A DNA stretch of 64,000 nt from Renibacterium sp. (lineage in GTDB: Bacteria; Actinomycetota; Actinomycetes; Actinomycetales; Micrococcaceae). Below the pieces are notes generated by a model that saw nothing but the letters and a program-made list of their open reading frames with translations, was not told the DNA's origin and did no database searches. This document shows, piece by piece, positions 61,692 to 64,000 of this stretch (position 1 is the stretch's first letter; each line of letters begins with the position of its first letter). The stretch lies in assembly GCA_017419405.1 (NCBI GenBank), contig JAFOLH010000005.1, forward strand, positions 310,001 through 374,000, given 5' to 3'. The position numbers and the translations under genes are program-made.

Positions 61692-62960
61692 ATGCAGGAT
61701 TCGAACAACCGCCGCGGCAGGCGCCTTGCCGTCAGCGTTTCCACCGTCGCCATCGCAACCGTGCTCAGCCTTTTCGCGTCGCCGGCCGCGTTCGCGTCGA
61801 GTCCCAGCCCGCAGTCGGCGAGTTCCGTTGCCGCCGACTTCTACCGGCTGCCGGCAGTATTGCCGGCGGCCAACGGGACGTTGGTCAAACAGCAGCCGTC
61901 CCAATTCTTCCTGGATCCACTCAAAGCGGTACGGCCCAATGCCGAGGCCACCCGGATCATGTACAAAAGCACCAACGGTGCCGGTGGCGCCATGGCGGTG
62001 ACCGGCACCGTGCTGCTGCCCCGATCGCCATGGATCGGCCTGGGCGGCAGACCCTTGGTGGTTCAGACTCCGGGCACGCAGGGCCTGGGGGATGCCTGCG
62101 CGCCGAGCAAGCAATTGGCGCTCGGCACGGAGTACGAAGGGATCTGGCTTTCCGGACTTCTGGCCCGGGGATATGCCGTCGTGATGCCGGACTACGAGGG
62201 GTCGGGAACCGCACTGCCGAATACCTACATGAACCGGACCTCGATGGGCCAGGCGGTGCTGGACGCGGCCCGTGCGGCGATCAATCTGGACCTGCCCGGA
62301 ATCGGCAGCACCAGCAGAGTGGCGATTTCCGGCTACTCGCAGGGCGGCGGGGCATCGGCGGCCGCGGCCGAGCTGGCTCCGGCTTACGCCCCGGAGCTGA
62401 ACATCGTCGGCGCCTATGCGGGCTCTGTGCCGGCCGATGTGCAGAAGTTCGCCGCCTACAACGACAACGGGCCGTACTTGGCACTCACGCTCTATGCGGT
62501 GAACGGGATCGCCGCTTCCGAAGGCATCGACCTGGCACGGTTCTTCAGCACAGCCGGACTGCGCGCGCTGCAACAGGCCGCCGAGGGGTGCGTGCTCCAG
62601 GACATCGCCAAATTCGCTTTCCTGAAGAGTTCCAGCCTGACCAAAAGCGGCCAATCGATTTCGCAGTTGATCGCCCAGGAGCCTTTCCTTTCGGCACTGC
62701 AAAAACAACGGATCGGAGTCGCGGCCGCACCGAAATTCCCGGTGCTGGTCGGCCAAAGCGTCGGCGACGAGATCGTGCCGGAGCCCCCGGTGACCGAACT
62801 CGCCAAAAACTGGTGCGCGATGGGCGCCAACGTGCAGTACAAGCGCACCGTGGTGCCCACCCACGTGGCAGGCTACGCCGCCTTGCTGCCGGATCAGTTC
62901 GCGTTCCTGGAGAGCCGGTTCGCCGGGCTGCCGGCGCTCAGCAACTGCCGGGTGATCTGA
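61692..62960 (+). CDS. Secreted lipase family protein, paralogue 3
   Basis: Exported alpha/beta hydrolase of about 422 residues, ATG 61692 preceded by GAAGGGAA. The signal peptide starts with a polar and basic MQDSNNRRGRRLAVSV stretch. The nucleophile is Ser216 in SGYSQGGGA; VGDEIVPEPP and VPTHVAG probably hold the acid and His. The aspartate pair in the DDVI segment of the other two copies is replaced by DEIV. No TTAC box is seen upstream, so its control may differ. Confidence 0.87.
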   Translation: MQDSNNRRGRRLAVSVSTVAIATVLSLFASPAAFASSPSPQSASSVAADFYRLPAVLPAANGTLVKQQPSQFFLDPLKAVRPNAEATRIMYKSTNGAGGAMAVTGTVLLPRSPWIGLGGRPLVVQTPGTQGLGDACAPSKQLALGTEYEGIWLSGLLARGYAVVMPDYEGSGTALPNTYMNRTSMGQAVLDAARAAINLDLPGIGSTSRVAISGYSQGGGASAAAAELAPAYAPELNIVGAYAGSVPADVQKFAAYNDNGPYLALTLYAVNGIAASEGIDLARFFSTAGLRALQQAAEGCVLQDIAKFAFLKSSSLTKSGQSISQLIAQEPFLSALQKQRIGVAAAPKFPVLVGQSVGDEIVPEPPVTELAKNWCAMGANVQYKRTVVPTHVAGYAALLPDQFAFLESRFAGLPALSNCRVI

Positions 62961-62983
62961 CTCCGGGCGATGCTGCCGAGTCC

Positions 62984-63018
62984 GGGAGCCGGCAGTTCAT
63001 GGCGAACTGCTGGCTCCC
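62984..63018. terminator. 15-bp hairpin after lipase 3
   Basis: GGGAGCCGGCAGTTC (62984-62998) and GAACTGCTGGCTCCC (63004-63018) pair at 14 of 15 positions around ATGGC, 23 bp behind the lipase 3 stop. Confidence 0.75.
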
Positions 63019-63112
63019 GCCGTTCTCCGCCTATTAGGATGGTGCCCAGAGCGGCAGCCGCCCCGTAGTGCGGTGCTCAAGCCGCTGAACCGAAGACCGT
63101 CAAGGAGCCTGT

Positions 63113-64000
<888 letters not shown>

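Overview
The window is high-GC actinobacterial DNA. Several features point to the Micrococcaceae (Arthrobacter, Renibacterium or Psychromicrobium type): the AmaP/Asp23 envelope-stress locus, a DtxR/IdeR-type iron box, a LAETG sorting signal, ABC sugar operons with LacI and ROK regulators, and an ammonia-dependent NadE. No tRNA, rRNA, CRISPR array, transposase or prophage gene was seen, so this looks like ordinary chromosome rich in nutrient-acquisition functions.

Layout. 1-4.7 kb: a small membrane protein, then a ferric-iron ABC operon (lipoprotein, fused permease, ATPase) behind an iron box. 4.8-7.6 kb: two related lipoproteins flanking fabF and a small unknown gene. 7.7-10.0 kb: a five-gene Asp23/AmaP operon. 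10.1-16.5 kb: an alpha-glucoside locus with a divergent GH13 enzyme, a three-gene ABC importer, a tiny membrane protein and a LacI regulator that seems to start at AUC. 16.7-23.9 kb: DoxX, a conserved hypothetical, exonuclease III, a secreted protein, an ABC exporter-like pair, a DUF998-like membrane protein and nadE. 24.0-26.3 kb: a HelR-type rifamycin-resistance helicase behind a rifamycin-associated element (RAE).

26.4-37.5 kb: a LacI-controlled hexuronate locus. An ABC importer is followed by a TIM-barrel isomerase, a Gfo/Idh/MocA oxidoreductase, a second TIM barrel, uronate isomerase, a fructuronate reductase-type dehydrogenase and mannonate dehydratase, nearly all translationally coupled. 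The last three enzymes give D-glucuronate to 2-keto-3-deoxygluconate. The three before them have no place in that route and there is no glycosidase, so they may release the uronate oxidatively from a conjugate. This is the best candidate for an undescribed system. 37.5-45.7 kb: an esterase, then an ABC/GH4/BadF-kinase operon with a ROK regulator.

46.0-54.7 kb: a very large cell-wall-anchored GH31 enzyme, pyrE, a Tat-exported GH20 hexosaminidase and an MFS transporter. 54.8-63.0 kb: a HAD phosphatase, three secreted lipase paralogues, a TrmH-family methyltransferase and an S53 protease. 63.1 kb to the end: the start of class II fructose-bisphosphate aldolase, cut by the window edge.

A family of palindromic intergenic repeats (core GAGTGCACACTT / AAGTGTGCACTC) recurs at 37.5, 38.6, 38.65, 45.8 and 50.8 kb. 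Several operons end in perfect long hairpins. All functional calls are from reading motifs and context; no searches were run.
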